A stretch of DNA of 6,350 nt from an uncultured Saprospiraceae bacterium (GTDB taxonomy: Bacteria > Bacteroidota > Bacteroidia > Chitinophagales > Saprospiraceae). Below, one piece after another: positions 1 to 6,180 of the stretch; within the stretch, counting starts at the first letter, position 1, and every line of letters starts with the position of its first letter. A program made the position numbers and the translations under genes. The stretch spans positions 1 to 6,350 of the forward strand of contig CALMIT010000567.1 of assembly GCA_937864255.1 (NCBI GenBank), written 5' to 3'. The notes below the pieces were generated by a model that was not told the origin of the DNA, did no database searches, and was given only the letters and a program-made list of their open reading frames with translations.

Positions 1-268
1 CGATTTTACCTTCTTTTTGCAATTCGAAAAGCGCTCTGATATTCACATGTTCGATTTCACCCGTCAGCACATCTACCTGGCGTCCGAAATTCAGGACATC
101 GTCATAATCATCAAAATCTCCCTCGACAAATTTTGTACAATAAGGCGCAGCAGGAAAATCAGCAGATTTGTCCAAAATCCAAATATCAAGATGCCAGTTG
201 GCGGCGGCTGTTGCGAGCATTTTCCCAAGCTGACCGCCACCCAAAATCCCAATTCGTTTTTTCATCAT
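1..268 (-). CDS. purK: 5-(carboxyamino)imidazole ribonucleotide synthase, N-terminal part (runs off left edge)
   Basis: PurK is the ATP-grasp enzyme that carboxylates aminoimidazole ribonucleotide to N5-CAIR in cytosolic purine biosynthesis. The first 89 codons are visible. They begin MMKKRIGILGGGQLGKML, the nucleotide-binding-like glycine-rich start of the PurK pre-ATP-grasp domain. A second strand with an acidic end follows (IWILDKSADFPAAPYCTKF), then a stretch matching the family's switch to a 'D.LT.EIEHV' segment (VDVLTGEIEHVNIRALFEL, about residues 66-84). That last segment separates PurK from PurT and other ATP-grasp enzymes. The ATP-grasp and C-terminal domains lie outside the window; the family is usually near 380 residues. 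Two adjacent ATGs (268 and 265) can start it and I cannot choose between them. The stop-to-start gap from the DUF4256 gene is 89 nt and holds its own promoter box. Identification is firm from the motifs alone. Confidence 0.93.
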   Translation of the reverse strand, partial: MMKKRIGILGGGQLGKMLATAAANWHLDIWILDKSADFPAAPYCTKFVEGDFDDYDDVLNFGRQVDVLTGEIEHVNIRALFELQKEGKI

Positions 269-290
269 GAAGCAGGTAATTTTTCAGCGG

Positions 291-298
291 CAAATCTA
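291..298 (-). promoter_or_regulatory. Bacteroidota -7 box upstream of purK
   Basis: Read on the minus strand this is TAGATTTG, a full match to the Bacteroidota -7 consensus TAnnTTTG, ending 22 nt before the upstream ATG of purK. It would give a leader of roughly 15-20 nt. I see no clear -33 TTG/TTTG at the usual distance, so the call rests on the -7 box and its position. Confidence 0.5.
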
Positions 299-357
299 AT
301 AAGGCTATCAGCTTTTTATGGAATTTGCTTGCGTAGTTTTTCTTTTTTCGGATAGAA

Positions 358-924
358 TCAAATTCTTAATGAGGCACGAAAACCTCTGGCGGCATAGTAG
401 GATTCTGCTCCGTTGTGGTAAACGAAAACCGTATCAAAACGCCGATCGCAGAAGATTGCGCCGCCGAGTTTTCTGATATTATCTGGCGTTTTTACCCAAC
501 TTGACGTTTTTAAATCAAATTGCCCAAGTTGTTGCAAAGACCTGTATTCAGCCTCAGTCAGAATTTCGACGCCCATTGCGGCAGCCAGGTCCATGGCATT
601 GTCTGCCGGTTTGTTTTCTTTTCGCGATTCCCAGGCTGCCCGGTCGTAACAGAGGCTTCTGCGACCTTTCGGACTTTCTGCCGAGCAATCGTAGAAAATA
701 TATTCACCCGAGTTTTCATCATACGCCACCACGTCCGGTTCGCCGCCCGTTACTTCCATTTCGTTGAGCGACCAGAGTTTTTCAGGACTTGCGGCTTCGA
801 GTCTTGTTTGTATTTTAGTCCAGTCAAAATTTTTGTGGCGAGGCATATTTTTTTCAAAACGTGTTTTGAGCAATTTAAATAATTCATCTCGTTGCTCGAC
901 GGACAATTCTTTTTGATGGCTCAT
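358..924 (-). CDS. DUF4256 family protein
   Basis: This 188-residue soluble protein has no signal peptide or membrane segment. I recognise it as DUF4256, a family without an assigned biochemical role. Matching conserved blocks in order are RFEKNM near residues 22-27, LWSLNEMEVTGGEPDVV (50-66), YIFYDCSAESPKGRRSLCYD (75-94), a TEAEYRSLQQLGQFDLKTSS segment (123-142), and GGAIFCDRRFDTVFVYHNGA (154-173) followed by SYYAARGFR near the C-terminus. The many invariant Asp, Glu, Cys, Arg and His residues suggest an active site, but which chemistry is unknown. The frame can be extended to a TTG at 945, but that codon lies inside the promoter box at 943-950, so I chose the ATG at 924. Length and both ends fit the family. 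It is probably a single-gene unit, with AT-rich DNA upstream and purK downstream with its own promoter. Confidence 0.88.
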   Translation of the reverse strand: MSHQKELSVEQRDELFKLLKTRFEKNMPRHKNFDWTKIQTRLEAASPEKLWSLNEMEVTGGEPDVVAYDENSGEYIFYDCSAESPKGRRSLCYDRAAWESRKENKPADNAMDLAAAMGVEILTEAEYRSLQQLGQFDLKTSSWVKTPDNIRKLGGAIFCDRRFDTVFVYHNGAESYYAARGFRASLRI

Positions 925-942
925 GTTCTGTTTGTTTTGCGG

Positions 943-950
943 CAAATATA
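943..950 (-). promoter_or_regulatory. Bacteroidota -7 box for the DUF4256 gene
   Basis: The minus strand reads TATATTTG here, a full match to TAnnTTTG, 18 nt upstream of the ATG at 924. Transcription would start near 936-938, giving a very short leader. The box contains the TTG at 945 that would otherwise look like a start codon. No convincing -33 element is visible in the AT-rich DNA behind it. Confidence 0.55.
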
Positions 951-1055
951 CGTTTTAGGTTTTTTTAAGACGGATTTTGAATTTAGAAACGATAATTTTT
1001 ATTATGTTAATTAGATACTTTTAAAACTACCCGATTCCTGTTTTGATTCAAATTT
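951..1055. other. AT-rich intergenic gap
   Basis: This gap separates the exonuclease stop from the DUF4256 promoter. It is strongly AT-rich and codes for nothing I can support. The only fold is a weak all-A/T hairpin (ATAAT at 992-996, ATTAT at 1001-1005), too weak to call a terminator. Confidence 0.5.
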
Positions 1056-1598
1056 TTAAAAACTCCAGTCGTCCAGTAATTTGATAAAAATTTTGGCAAG
1101 ATTTAGAGCGTCGTCAATGCCTCTGTGGTGGTCACCGTCGAAATCAAAACCCTCGGATTCCACAGCCAATTTCAAACCTTTTGGGTTTTTTAATTTTCGC
1201 AGTTGCTGATAATGACGTTTGAGATTGGCGTACGGATCAAGCCAGTCGTATTCAATTTTGTGCAATTTACAATCCTGAATCAGCATCTTTTGGTCAAAAC
1301 TTCCCCAGGAAACCAATAAATAATCTGACTCATAGATTTCCGCCCAGTCCATGAATTCTTCGATGATAACGGGGAATTTTTGCGCCCGCTCAACAGTGCG
1401 CTGCTCAATCGAAGTCAACTCTGTACAAAAACTTGATAATAAGGGATTTATGACCGGTATTATGAATTCGTTAAACGAGCCGAGTACTTCACCGTATCTA
1501 TTCACCTTCACCGCTCCTATTTCGATGGTTTCCTGCACCATAGACGGCGGTCTGCCACGCCAGCAGGTAGCTTCGAGGTCAAAAACAATAAAATTCAT
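1056..1598 (-). CDS. DEDDh 3'-5' exonuclease, ERI1/KapD-like
   Basis: This is a single-domain, 180-residue member of the DnaQ/RNase T superfamily, which removes nucleotides from 3' ends with two metal ions. All catalytic positions are present: D7 and E9 in FIVFDLEATCW (Exo I), D102 in SWGSFDQKML (Exo II), and H158 and D163 in HHRGIDDALNLAKIF (Exo III, DEDDh type). The FDLEATCW start and HRGIDDA end resemble the ERI1/3'hExo and KapD group more than DNA polymerase III epsilon, so RNA is a plausible substrate, but sequence alone does not settle RNA versus DNA. A GTG at 1604 lies in frame, but the ATG at 1598 puts the first beta strand right at the N-terminus as in relatives. It starts 6 nt after the acyltransferase stop, which suggests translational coupling as the last gene of a three-gene operon. 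Confidence 0.9.
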   Translation of the reverse strand: MNFIVFDLEATCWRGRPPSMVQETIEIGAVKVNRYGEVLGSFNEFIIPVINPLLSSFCTELTSIEQRTVERAQKFPVIIEEFMDWAEIYESDYLLVSWGSFDQKMLIQDCKLHKIEYDWLDPYANLKRHYQQLRKLKNPKGLKLAVESEGFDFDGDHHRGIDDALNLAKIFIKLLDDWSF

Positions 1599-1604
1599 GC
1601 ACAC

Positions 1605-3347
1605 TTATTTTCCGTTGTTGTCCAATTCTTTCTCCATCGCGTCTGCCAGCTCCAACTCCGAAGTTTTCCATTCTATTTTTTTATCCAATTCATAGTTTTC
1701 AAGCCGGTTGTGGTAATAAAAGAGCAGGCGAAATTCTTCGCTCACCACTTCTCCCCTCTTGTTAATTTTGAGCGCTTTTTCGCTGTGGTAAATTCCAACT
1801 TTGGAAATGCCGTCTTTAATAATTTCTTCCTCCGGGAGGAAAATTTCCTCCGAAAGTTCCAGCCTCCCCTCGTTCTGCATTTCTATCAAATGACTTTTAA
1901 GTTGTCCGACCACATCTTTAAGAATCGGCATTGGGAAAATGTAATCATCCGCCGGCAATCGCAAAATGCCGTATAAATCAAGTGTGGGATTTTGGCGTTC
2001 GAGAATTTTAAAAGCAGCAAAAGCTACAAGGTGGCTGCTTAGTACGATATTTTCTTTGTGAAATCTGTCCACAACTTTTTCGGCAAGAATGCGGGTGTAC
2101 TCTGATTCTCTTTGAAGATTTTCAATAATTTGACTGTCCGATCCCATAAAATACTCTTTCACCTCTACCCTGCGGCTTTTCGCATCATAACTTTCACCAT
2201 TTTCATCCACAAAATTTCCGAGAACATCCATTGGTTTGCCAAATGACAAGGTAATTTCAGAGCTGGCACTGAAAAATTGCCAAAGAAATTTTAACAACTT
2301 TCTAAAACTGTAAAATTCGTCGCGGGAGCGGATGTATTTTTCTTTTCCGGTGGAACGCAAGTAATTTTCTATTAAAAATTTGGCTTCCAAAACAAAATGG
2401 TAACTCAGTACAAGCGGCACAACGATGATTTTCTGGTCGCTTCCGTTTTGATAAATTGTCCGCTGCGCCTCCACCACCGTCCCCAAAAGCCCGAGTTTCA
2501 ACCTCGATTCCAAAGCACCCGAACGAGAGCGCGTTCCGCCCGGAAAAAATAAACTGTTGACTCCCCGCTGCAAAGAGAGATTACTCATCGTTTTCAGGGT
2601 CTCGAGATATACCGGATTTTTTTTGCGCCGGTCAACCCGGTACGCACCCAAACGATTCATAAAATAGGCGGTATAGCCCGTGTTGTACAAATTCAACCCG
2701 GCGCCGTATGAAAACGACGGCAAGCCTGCAAATGCATCCATCGCATAGCCGATCATGATAGAATCAAGATTGCTGAAATGTGTCGGCAAAATAACCACGG
2801 TAGCTTTTGTAGTCAGGCGGCGCACGGTTTCCACCTCTCCTTTTACCAATAATTTATCTTGCAATCTGTGTTTTGTCCCCCAGATTCTGTGAAGATTCCG
2901 GCTCGCCGCAGTATTTAAAAGACGACTGAAAAAGAGTGTCAAAAACTTCCGGGCAAAAAGAAAAGTGCTGATTTTGAAGGTGCCGACAATTTCTTCCGAG
3001 TATCTGTGAATTATTTTGCGCAAGACTTCATCTGTCTTGTCACTACTTTTTTCGGGAGTAGATTCCAGAGAGTTTTTTACTACCTGTTTTTGAATTTTTT
3101 TCCAAACTAGTCGCTCATTCGGCGGGTCAACTTTCCAGGGTTCTTCTTTTATTCGGATACGCTCCATGTAAATTGTCCGGGCGATTACATCGTTGATTTT
3201 TGCTCCGTGCTTCCCTTTTAGCCGGGCAAAAGTAAAATCGTCTATCTGCTGTATGAAGTTTTTGCGGTCTTCGCTCAATTTAAAAATCGGCCAATCCTCA
3301 ATCTTTTCAATCACATGTGGCAAAAGCTGACCTTTTTTTTCTTTCAT
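1605..3347 (-). CDS. PlsB-like glycerol-3-phosphate/1-acylglycerol-3-phosphate acyltransferase
   Basis: This is a 580-residue acyltransferase of the PlsB/PlsC (LPLAT) superfamily, expected to acylate glycerol phosphate at the inner membrane in phospholipid synthesis. The four family motifs occur in order: H190-x4-D195 in PTHFSNLDS (catalytic His-Asp), GAYRVDRR (234-241), FFPGGTRSRSG (267-277, phosphate binding) and VVPLVLSYH (309-317). A long N-terminal region of about 170 residues and a C-terminal region of about 230 residues flank the catalytic domain. The C-terminus includes an LLFYYHNRLENY segment (541-552) like the tail of PlsB/GPAT proteins. This makes a PlsB-type G3P acyltransferase likelier than a short PlsC, although E. 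coli PlsB is longer (about 800 residues). No clear transmembrane helix is seen; hydrophobic stretches at 127-144 and 350-360 could touch the membrane. The ATG start follows the engB stop by 17 nt. The acyl acceptor cannot be proved from sequence. Confidence 0.85.
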   Translation of the reverse strand: MKEKKGQLLPHVIEKIEDWPIFKLSEDRKNFIQQIDDFTFARLKGKHGAKINDVIARTIYMERIRIKEEPWKVDPPNERLVWKKIQKQVVKNSLESTPEKSSDKTDEVLRKIIHRYSEEIVGTFKISTFLFARKFLTLFFSRLLNTAASRNLHRIWGTKHRLQDKLLVKGEVETVRRLTTKATVVILPTHFSNLDSIMIGYAMDAFAGLPSFSYGAGLNLYNTGYTAYFMNRLGAYRVDRRKKNPVYLETLKTMSNLSLQRGVNSLFFPGGTRSRSGALESRLKLGLLGTVVEAQRTIYQNGSDQKIIVVPLVLSYHFVLEAKFLIENYLRSTGKEKYIRSRDEFYSFRKLLKFLWQFFSASSEITLSFGKPMDVLGNFVDENGESYDAKSRRVEVKEYFMGSDSQIIENLQRESEYTRILAEKVVDRFHKENIVLSSHLVAFAAFKILERQNPTLDLYGILRLPADDYIFPMPILKDVVGQLKSHLIEMQNEGRLELSEEIFLPEEEIIKDGISKVGIYHSEKALKINKRGEVVSEEFRLLFYYHNRLENYELDKKIEWKTSELELADAMEKELDNNGK

Positions 3348-3364
3348 TTCCTGTTAAAATATTT

Positions 3365-3967
3365 TCAATGATGAACGGAGGCTTTCGTCTCTTCGATAAA
3401 TGCAAGTATTTCCTCTTTTCCAAAATTTTTTGTCGCACTGGTTTCAAATTCGCGGGGCAACTGCTCCCAAAATTCGAGCAGGGCGTCCCGAATTTGTTGA
3501 AGGTTCTCTTCTCTTTCTCTTTTGGTTAGTCTGTCCGTTTTTGTATAAACCAAAACAAACGGGATTCCTTTTTCTCCAAACCAGTTAATAAACTCAATAT
3601 CAATCTTTTGTGGCGGAATATTGGAGTCAATTAAAATAAAGGTGCAGAGCAAATTTTCTCTTTTTTCCAAATAGTCAAAAATCATTTTTCGCCAGGCGCT
3701 TCTTTTCTTTTGAGCCACTTTTGCGTAACCATAGCCCGGCAAATCTACCAGATACCAGCCTTTTTTTGATTTAAAATAATTGATAAGTTGCGTTTTGCCC
3801 GGTTGCTTGGATACGTGGGCAAGGTCTTTTGCATCACTAATCAAGTTGATAAGAGAGGATTTGCCCACATTTGAACGCCCAATAAAAGCAAATTCGGGTT
3901 GGTCAAGGTCAGGACAATCAGCCACTTTCGTAAAACTTGCCAAATATTCAACCGCTGCTGAAGACAT
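3365..3967 (-). CDS. engB: Ribosome biogenesis GTP-binding protein EngB (YihA/YsxC)
   Basis: EngB is a small essential TRAFAC GTPase that helps assemble the large ribosomal subunit in the cytosol. Every G motif is visible in this 200-residue protein: G1 GRSNVGKSS (from residue 30), G2 threonine in QPGKTQLINYF (T59), G3 DLPGYGYAKV (75-84), G4 TKTD (142-145) and G5 ETSA (175-178). GRSNVGKSSLIN and VDLPGYGYA are diagnostic for EngB rather than Era, Der or Obg. The frame can begin at a TTG at 3985, but that codon sits in a possible promoter box. The ATG at 3967 gives the usual EngB spacing between the N-terminus and the G1 motif, so I prefer it. It is the first gene of a likely operon with the acyltransferase and the exonuclease, and diverges from the plus-strand rsmD cluster. 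Confidence 0.95.
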   Translation of the reverse strand: MSSAAVEYLASFTKVADCPDLDQPEFAFIGRSNVGKSSLINLISDAKDLAHVSKQPGKTQLINYFKSKKGWYLVDLPGYGYAKVAQKKRSAWRKMIFDYLEKRENLLCTFILIDSNIPPQKIDIEFINWFGEKGIPFVLVYTKTDRLTKREREENLQQIRDALLEFWEQLPREFETSATKNFGKEEILAFIEETKASVHH

Positions 3968-3982
3968 GTATTCCGGGTTAAT

Positions 3983-4012
3983 CAAATAGTCAAAACAAAA
4001 TTTAGTTACAAA
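3983..4012 (-). promoter_or_regulatory. Possible promoter of the engB operon
   Basis: On the minus strand a TTTG (4012-4009) is followed after 18 nt by ACTATTTG (3990-3983). The spacing suits the Bacteroidota -33/-7 pair, and the downstream TTTG half of the -7 box is perfect, but the upstream TA is replaced by AC. The box would end 15 nt before the preferred ATG. A competing reading is TAAATTTTG just upstream, with one extra base in the spacer. This is a weak call, based on position plus partial consensus. Confidence 0.28.
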
Positions 4013-4174
4013 TAAAGAAAAAATTGTGGAGAGCCTTCAATCATTAATTTTTTATCCGGCTTTTTATTTATGAAAATGTTTTTTCAAGTCAGCTAAATGC
4101 CTTAAAATTGCGAGTCGTTTCAAACATCCATTTCAGGAACAAGATGTAAAAAATCGCATCAAAACAATCAGACC
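3991..4174. other. Divergent intergenic region between engB and the rsmD cluster
   Basis: About 200 nt separate the two divergent start codons, and promoters for both directions should lie here. On the plus strand the best -7 candidate is TAAAATTG at 4103-4110, one base off TAnnTTTG, with no clear -33 partner. A loose inverted repeat, AGCC/GGCT, flanks an A/T-rich loop around 4032-4062 and is too weak to interpret. No small gene is supported. Confidence 0.4.
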
Positions 4175-4756
4175 ATGAGAATCATCTTAAATGTCGTATT
4201 AACCTTAATTGTTGCCGTTCTGGTATATATGCTTGCCGGTTCCATTCGCGAGCCGATAGCCTTTCAGGAGCAAAAACAAATAAGAGAAGAAGCAGTTGTA
4301 CAAAAGTTGATTACCATCCGCAAAGCTCAGGAATTGTACCGGGGTATCACGGGTACTTTCTCCTCCAGTTTTGAAGACTTGAAAAATGTACTGACGAATG
4401 GAAGATTCACTATCGTAAAAGTAATCGGCGACCCCGACGATCCGAGTGGTCAGCAGGTATCTTACGACACAATTTATAAAAATGCGGCAGATTCGATAAA
4501 AACGTTAGGACTTCAACTGGATTCACTCGCCTACGTACCCTTCGGCGAAGGCGCTATGTTTAATATTCAGGCAGACACTATTACTTATCAAAGCACAGTG
4601 GTGAGCGTGGTAGAAGTTGGCGTTCCGAGAAAAGTTTTTATGGGTCCGTATGCAGATGCCAGATTTGCAAAATATGACAATTCTTATGATCCGAACAGCA
4701 TCGTGAAGTTCGGAAATATGAATGCTCCAAATACTTCCGGAAATTGGGAACGCTAG
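4175..4756 (+). CDS. Single-pass membrane protein of unknown function, PilN/pseudopilin-like outline
   Basis: This 193-residue protein opens with one hydrophobic helix (about residues 3-22, ILNVVLTLIVAVLVYMLAGS) after a two-residue basic N-terminus. That fits a signal anchor with the rest outside the cytoplasm; no lipobox or clear cleavage site is seen. Next comes a charged helical stretch (about 29-57, with IRKAQELYRGITGTFSSSF at 48-66), then a mixed alpha/beta region and a Pro/Asn-rich tail. The 'helix, then IRKAQxxYxxxTGxFxxxFxxL' pattern recalls type II secretion pseudopilins and also small PilN-like proteins, though no prepilin peptidase site is present. I recall similar proteins in Bacteroidota but know of no assigned role. 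Its end overlaps the next gene's likely start by 13 nt, which argues for linked function with the DUF3822 protein. The ATG at 4175 is the only sensible start. Confidence 0.8.
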   Translation: MRIILNVVLTLIVAVLVYMLAGSIREPIAFQEQKQIREEAVVQKLITIRKAQELYRGITGTFSSSFEDLKNVLTNGRFTIVKVIGDPDDPSGQQVSYDTIYKNAADSIKTLGLQLDSLAYVPFGEGAMFNIQADTITYQSTVVSVVEVGVPRKVFMGPYADARFAKYDNSYDPNSIVKFGNMNAPNTSGNWER

Positions 4757-5598
4757 TCAAAGAAATTTTAGAATCCGATTTTAAAAGAAAAAATCTTCAT
4801 AATTACAAACTGTTCGTCCTGGTTGGGATGGACAGTTTTGTTTTGTCTTTTGCAGATGAAAATGGCGTTTTACAAGCCCTGAAAAGTCGGGTATTTGAAA
4901 AGCCGGTGAATCTTAAAAACCAATTGGCAAAAGCGTTCGAAGAAGAAAAACAACTTTTGCAACAGCCTTTTAAAAATGTCAAAATCGGATTTTTCACGCC
5001 TTACTTCACGCTGGTTCCGGAGCGCCTTTTTAATGCCAACGAGTTGCCGCATTATCTTGCCAACCTCTCCCCCGTCACTGCTGCCGACAAGTTGTATTCA
5101 AGTCATTTAAGTTTTCTTTCTGCACAACTTGTTTATGTTGTGCCGGCGGAACTCATTGACCTTTTTCAAGGAAATTTTAAAAATCCGGAATTTTGTCATG
5201 CTTTGGAGGCAATGCTGTCAGTCACTCACGTAGCCGCCCGACAAAAAGGAGGAAATCAGGTTTTTGTCAATTTTCGCGGCGAGTTTTTAGATGTAATTTA
5301 CTACGATGACGGCGCCCTGATTTTTTGTAACTCCAGCCGGGTGGAGACGGCAAAAGATATTTTGTATTTTACGATGCTGGTATTTGACCAGTTCAAATTA
5401 AGCGCAGAAGATGCGCAGGTACATTTTTCGGGGAGCTTTTTGGAAAATTCGGATATTTTTTCTCAACTGAGCCGGTATATCAGAAATGTTCATTTTATGG
5501 AAAATCCCGACGGGATTGTTTTGGGCGAAAAAATGCAACGTGAGCCGAAGCATTTTTTTCTGGACAGCCTCGCACTAATTTTATACAACAAAAGCTGA
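4744..5598 (+). CDS. DUF3822 family protein, possible degenerate actin-fold (PilM/GspL-like) protein
   Basis: I recognise this 284-residue protein as DUF3822, a family found mainly in Bacteroidota, usually beside rsmD, with no established function. It has no signal peptide or membrane helix. Two regions look alike in layout: a strand-turn-strand at about 21-50 (KLFVLVGMDSFVLSFADENG) and another at about 172-200 (QVFVNFRGEFLDVIYYDDGA), followed by a helix and a short strand, VHFSG (226-230). This duplicated pattern resembles the two halves of actin-fold proteins such as PilM, GspL and FtsA, but the phosphate-contacting Asp-Gly signatures are not intact, so ATP binding is doubtful. The fold is my inference. 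The start is unusual: TTG at 4744, inside the end of the upstream gene. The first in-frame ATG (residue 29) would cut off the first strand. A GGAA 1 nt upstream may help initiation. It ends 1 nt before the rsmD start. Confidence 0.8.
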   Translation: MGTLVKEILESDFKRKNLHNYKLFVLVGMDSFVLSFADENGVLQALKSRVFEKPVNLKNQLAKAFEEEKQLLQQPFKNVKIGFFTPYFTLVPERLFNANELPHYLANLSPVTAADKLYSSHLSFLSAQLVYVVPAELIDLFQGNFKNPEFCHALEAMLSVTHVAARQKGGNQVFVNFRGEFLDVIYYDDGALIFCNSSRVETAKDILYFTMLVFDQFKLSAEDAQVHFSGSFLENSDIFSQLSRYIRNVHFMENPDGIVLGEKMQREPKHFFLDSLALILYNKS

Positions 5599-5599
5599 G

Positions 5600-6136
5600 A
5601 TGCGCATCATCGGAGGAAAATTTAAAGGAAGAAAGTTTTTTCCGCCCGCCAAAAACTGGCCGACGCGACCCACCACCGACTACGCGAAAGAAGGCTTGTT
5701 TAATATATTGACCAACCGCATTGACTTTGAATCTGTAAAAGTACTCGACCTTTTTGGCGGCACCGGCAATCATAGTTACGAGTTCATTTCGCGGGGTTGC
5801 TGTGATGTGACTTACGTGGACAAATTTCCCGCCTGCGTGGATTTTGTAAAAAAAACCGCTGAAATACTGGCTATCCAGCACTGTATCACGATTATACGCG
5901 CCGATGTTTTTCAGTTTATAAAAAGCTGTTCCACGCAGTTTGATTACATTTTTGCAGGCCCGCCTTACCAGTTGTCCACTATCCCGCAGATTCCGGACCT
6001 CATTTTTGAAAAAAAGCTACTCGCGCCGGAAGGCATTTTTGTGCTGGAACACAACCCTTTTCAAAGTTTTGTACACCATCCGCATTTCAAAGAAGAGAGA
6101 AATTACGGTAAAACCATTTTCTCCTTTTTCGGATAA
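5600..6136 (+). CDS. rsmD: 16S rRNA (guanine(966)-N(2))-methyltransferase RsmD
   Basis: RsmD uses S-adenosylmethionine to methylate N2 of G966 of 16S rRNA in assembled 30S subunits or their precursors. This 178-residue protein has the family signatures in order: MRIIGGKFKGRKF at the N-terminus, WPTRPTTDYAKEGLFNIL (20-37), motif I VLDLFGGTGNHSYEFISRG (48-66), VDK (73-75) and the motif IV region FAGPPY (118-123). Length matches Bacteroidota versions; E. coli RsmD is about 20 residues longer. The odd point is residue 120. RsmD enzymes normally have Asp or Asn before PPY/PPF, the residue that holds the target amino group. Here the codon 5957-5959 is GGC (Gly), one transition from GAC. Activity may therefore be reduced, or the base may be a sequencing error. 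The ATG follows the DUF3822 stop by 1 nt (TGAGATG), a coupled start. Confidence 0.93.
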   Translation: MRIIGGKFKGRKFFPPAKNWPTRPTTDYAKEGLFNILTNRIDFESVKVLDLFGGTGNHSYEFISRGCCDVTYVDKFPACVDFVKKTAEILAIQHCITIIRADVFQFIKSCSTQFDYIFAGPPYQLSTIPQIPDLIFEKKLLAPEGIFVLEHNPFQSFVHHPHFKEERNYGKTIFSFFG

Positions 6137-6168
6137 AAAAGTGTCTCCGTTTTTACAACGAAGACACT
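6134..6168 (-). terminator. Strong hairpin between convergent genes, U-tract on the minus strand
   Basis: Arms AGTGTCTCCGTT (6140-6151) and AACGAAGACACT (6157-6168) form a 12-pair stem with a single C/A mismatch around a 5-nt loop. On the minus strand it is followed directly by six T residues (complement of 6135-6140), the classic intrinsic terminator layout for the T9SS cargo gene. On the plus strand the hairpin follows the rsmD stop immediately but lacks a T-tract, so there it would act only as a weaker terminator or 3' end stabiliser. Confidence 0.8.
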
Positions 6169-6180
6169 CAATCGGTTTTC

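Noticed and set aside
17..355. Plus-strand open frame over the left edge
   Set aside because: It is antisense to purK, whose protein has clear family motifs; the plus-strand translation has no recognisable domain.
310..357. T-rich stretch between DUF4256 and purK as an intrinsic terminator
   Set aside because: Only a three-pair stem is possible near the T/A runs; no convincing hairpin precedes a T-tract.
501..882. Two plus-strand open frames
   Set aside because: Both are antisense to the well-conserved DUF4256 gene and overlap each other.
992..1005. Hairpin ATAAT-tttt-ATTAT as a terminator after the exonuclease gene
   Set aside because: The stem is five A/T pairs only; such pairs arise by chance in AT-rich DNA.
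1351..1976. Plus-strand open frames opposite the exonuclease and acyltransferase
   Set aside because: They are antisense to genes with intact catalytic motifs and their translations resemble nothing known.
3348..3364. AGGAA before the acyltransferase ATG as a Shine-Dalgarno site
   Set aside because: It abuts the ATG with no spacer, too close for normal pairing with 16S rRNA.
4103..4110. TAAAATTG as promoter -7 box for the plus-strand cluster
   Set aside because: One mismatch in the TTTG core and no -33 partner; mentioned in the intergenic entry but not called.
5495..5881. Minus-strand open frame of 128 codons across the DUF3822/rsmD junction
   Set aside because: It is antisense to two well-supported genes and its translation has no recognisable motif.
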